A stretch of DNA of 5,877 nt from Bacillota bacterium (GTDB lineage Bacteria > Bacillota > Clostridia > Tissierellales > Sedimentibacteraceae): assembly GCA_023425285.1 (NCBI GenBank), contig JAFACY010000114.1:1-5877 (forward strand). Reading direction: 5' to 3'. The notes under the pieces were generated by a model. The model saw only the letters and a list, made by a program, of their open reading frames with translations. It was not told where the DNA came from and did no database searches. A program made the position numbers and the translations under genes. Below are positions 4,704 to 5,877 of this stretch, in pieces; position 1 is the first letter of the stretch, and each line of letters starts with the position of its first letter.

Positions 4704-4710
4704 AGGGGGA
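4704..4710 (+). promoter_or_regulatory. Ribosome binding site deciding the TTG start of azlC
   Basis: AGGGGGA lies 7 nt before TTG 4718-4720. The next in-frame ATG is at residue 19, inside the first conserved hydrophobic segment, so the TTG start is preferred. Confidence 0.75.
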
Positions 4711-4717
4711 GTTAATT

Positions 4718-5410
4718 TTGACGGAAAAGAAAAAGGCATTGTTAGAGGCGTTTCCTCACACTATTCCTATTATGCCTGCGTATATATTTTTAGGGGCTGC
4801 TTATGGCATGATAATGAGCAGTAAGGGCTACGGAGTAATATGGTCACTGCTCATGAGCCTGATAGTATATGCCGGCTCGGCACAATACGTTGCCATTACA
4901 TTTTTTACATCCTTGTTTAATCCCATATATGCTTTTGCCTTGACTCTGATGGTAAATGCAAGACACATATTTTATGGTCTGTCTCTCATGAATAAATTAA
5001 AGGGAACAGGAAGACTGAAGCCGTTTATTATATATATGATGAGTGATGAAACATTTTCCGTGCTGTGTGCGGCAGAGCCCAAAGAAGGTACAGATAAGGC
5101 TTATTTCATGTTTTTTATTGCACTGCTTGATTATATTTACTGGGCTTTTGGAACAGCCATGGGCGGACTTATGGGCAATGTGCTGTCCTTTAACACCAAG
5201 GGTCTTGATTTTGCCCTGACGGCATTGTTTGTAGTTATATTCATAAGCCAATGGAAAAGCCAGAAGAAGCACAGTCCTGCTGTTATCGGAGTTCTGAGCT
5301 CGGTTGTGTGTCTGATTATTTTTGGTTCGTCAAATTTCATAATTCCTTCGATGATTATGATTATGATACTGCTTACAGTTATGAAGAATAAAATAGAGGA
5401 GGACGTGTAA
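4718..5410 (+). CDS. azlC: AzlC family branched-chain amino acid exporter, large subunit
   Basis: A 230-residue polytopic membrane protein, normal length for AzlC/YgaZ. Family landmarks are the N-terminal amphipathic stretch ALLEAFPHTIPIMPAY, the YAGSAQY motif (51-57), NARHIFYGLS (80-89), the acidic pair D110-E111 in MMSDETFSV, and KGLDFALTALFVV (161-173). About six or seven hydrophobic segments are visible. AzlC forms the main channel of the AzlCD (LIV-E class) system, which exports branched-chain amino acids and their toxic analogues. The gene starts with TTG and ends in TAA directly abutting the azlD ATG with no gap, so the two subunits are translationally coupled. Its own promoter and a possible operator lie upstream. 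The substrate is assigned by family only. Confidence 0.92.
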   Translation: MTEKKKALLEAFPHTIPIMPAYIFLGAAYGMIMSSKGYGVIWSLLMSLIVYAGSAQYVAITFFTSLFNPIYAFALTLMVNARHIFYGLSLMNKLKGTGRLKPFIIYMMSDETFSVLCAAEPKEGTDKAYFMFFIALLDYIYWAFGTAMGGLMGNVLSFNTKGLDFALTALFVVIFISQWKSQKKHSPAVIGVLSSVVCLIIFGSSNFIIPSMIMIMILLTVMKNKIEEDV

Positions 5411-5743
5411 ATGGTTCTGACAACATCTCAGGCTTTTACCATATTGATCGTAGCTGCACTGGCAACCGCATCCACGAGATTTCTGCCGTTTATTCTGTTT
5501 TCCAACAGAAGTGAAAGCCCGTATATAAGCTATTTAGGCAAGGTTCTGCCTTATGCCGCCATAGGCATATTGGTAGTATATTGTCTCAAGGATATCAATT
5601 TCGGCACATCACCACACGGTCTTCCGGAAGCAATATCCATATTAATAATTGCCGCACTCCACATATGGAAGGAAAATACTCTCCTCAGCATAGGAGCCGG
5701 AACCGTGGTGTATATGGTTTTGGTACAATATATTTTTATTTAA
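5411..5743 (+). CDS. azlD: AzlD family branched-chain amino acid exporter, small subunit
   Basis: A 110-residue protein with four hydrophobic segments (about 8-20, 42-58, 71-83, 90-108), the normal size for AzlD/YgaH. It shows the family's ATASTRFLPFILF (18-30), the YLGKVLPYAAIGIL segment (41-54) and HIWKENTLLSIGAGTVVYM (84-102). It is the obligate partner of AzlC in the cytoplasmic membrane. ATG 5411 begins at the base after the azlC stop, and AGAGGAGG (5395-5402) inside the end of azlC serves as its ribosome binding site 8 nt away. A strong terminator begins 1 nt after its TAA, so azlCD is a two-gene unit. Confidence 0.92.
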   Translation: MVLTTSQAFTILIVAALATASTRFLPFILFSNRSESPYISYLGKVLPYAAIGILVVYCLKDINFGTSPHGLPEAISILIIAALHIWKENTLLSIGAGTVVYMVLVQYIFI

Positions 5744-5744
5744 G

Positions 5745-5782
5745 AAAAAAGTGGTTCAGCTTATGCGCTGAACCACTTTTTT
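5745..5782. terminator. Strong bidirectional terminator between azlD and the coat protein gene
   Basis: GTGGTTCAGC (5751-5760) pairs perfectly with GCTGAACCAC (5767-5776) around a TTATGC loop, flanked by six A (5745-5750) and six T (5777-5782). Either strand therefore gives a GC-containing stem followed by a U run. It serves azlD on the plus strand and the coat gene on the minus strand, which ends at 5786. Confidence 0.93.
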
Positions 5783-5785
5783 GCC

Positions 5786-5877
5786 TTATTGTGCCTGATA
5801 CATTCCTTTGCTTGCCATATATTGATACAATGTTTCGCCGTGCTGCTGCTCTTCCTTTTGAATGTGATTCAGAATGT
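5786..5877 (-). CDS. CotF-like spore coat protein, C-terminal end (partial)
   Basis: The last 29 codons and a TAA (complement of 5786-5788) are read on the minus strand, open at the window edge. The peptide starts ILNHIQKEEQQHGETLYQYM and ends KGMYQAQ. The E-E-x-x-H-G-x-x-L-Y-x-Y-M then G-M-Y pattern is the C-terminus of the CotF/coat F ferritin-like helical family in clostridia and bacilli, structural proteins of the spore coat. It points to a spore-forming host. The rest of the gene lies to the right of the window. Confidence 0.8.
   Translation of the reverse strand, partial: ILNHIQKEEQQHGETLYQYMASKGMYQAQ

Noticed and set aside
1..5877. CRISPR array, tRNA, rRNA, insertion sequence or phage attachment site
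   Set aside because: I saw no regular repeat-spacer pattern, cloverleaf, transposase sequence or terminal inverted repeats by eye.

Overview
The window looks like chromosomal DNA from a low-GC, spore-forming, anaerobic member of the Clostridia (Firmicutes). This rests on AT-rich sequence, strong AGGAGG-type ribosome binding sites, GTG and TTG starts, a Bce-type antimicrobial-peptide transporter, a CotF-like spore coat gene at the right edge, and an apparent selenocysteine-encoding gene. No genus can be named from the sequence alone.

Layout, left to right. (1) Bases 1-2099: the last codons of a BceA-type ABC ATPase overlap the complete BceB/FtsX-type permease, the export-and-sensing half of a peptide-antibiotic resistance module. 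(2) 2102-2458 (minus): a minimal two-helix potassium-channel-like protein, convergent with the permease and separated from it by only 2 bp. It carries an unusual selectivity-filter entry, Phe-Ala in place of the usual Thr-Thr before VGYGD. (3) 2562-3464 (plus): an EamA/DMT-family transporter, divergent from the channel gene. (4) 3465-3671: a 207-bp intergenic region dense in signals. It holds several dyads, one resembling a clostridial Rex operator, a good sigma-A-type promoter with a palindrome touching its -35 box, and a hairpin at the predicted 5' end of the mRNA. (5) 3672-4331: the main item. A naive reading stops at an in-frame TGA (3909-3911), but the frame stays open and family-like for another 139 codons. 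I read it as one 219-residue Tat-exported lipoprotein with selenocysteine at position 80, in the place of the first conserved Cys of the C_GCAxxG_C_C / split-Soret-like redox family. A stem-loop with a G-initial apical loop begins just after the TGA and fits a bacterial SECIS element. (6) 4420-4614: tatA, a component of the Tat translocase, directly downstream of this predicted Tat substrate and behind a hairpin terminator. (7) 4718-5743: azlCD, a branched-chain amino acid exporter pair, with its own promoter bracketed by a perfect 10-bp inverted repeat. (8) 5745-5782: a strong bidirectional terminator shared with (9) the C-terminal end of a CotF-like coat protein gene on the minus strand (5786 to the edge).

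The functional story I can support is a redox selenoprotein that folds in the cytoplasm, crosses the membrane by Tat and is anchored outside as a lipoprotein, encoded beside a Tat translocase subunit. The substrate of the selenoprotein is unknown. The other genes (Bce transporter, channel, EamA, AzlCD) are separate envelope or transport functions with no evident link to it.
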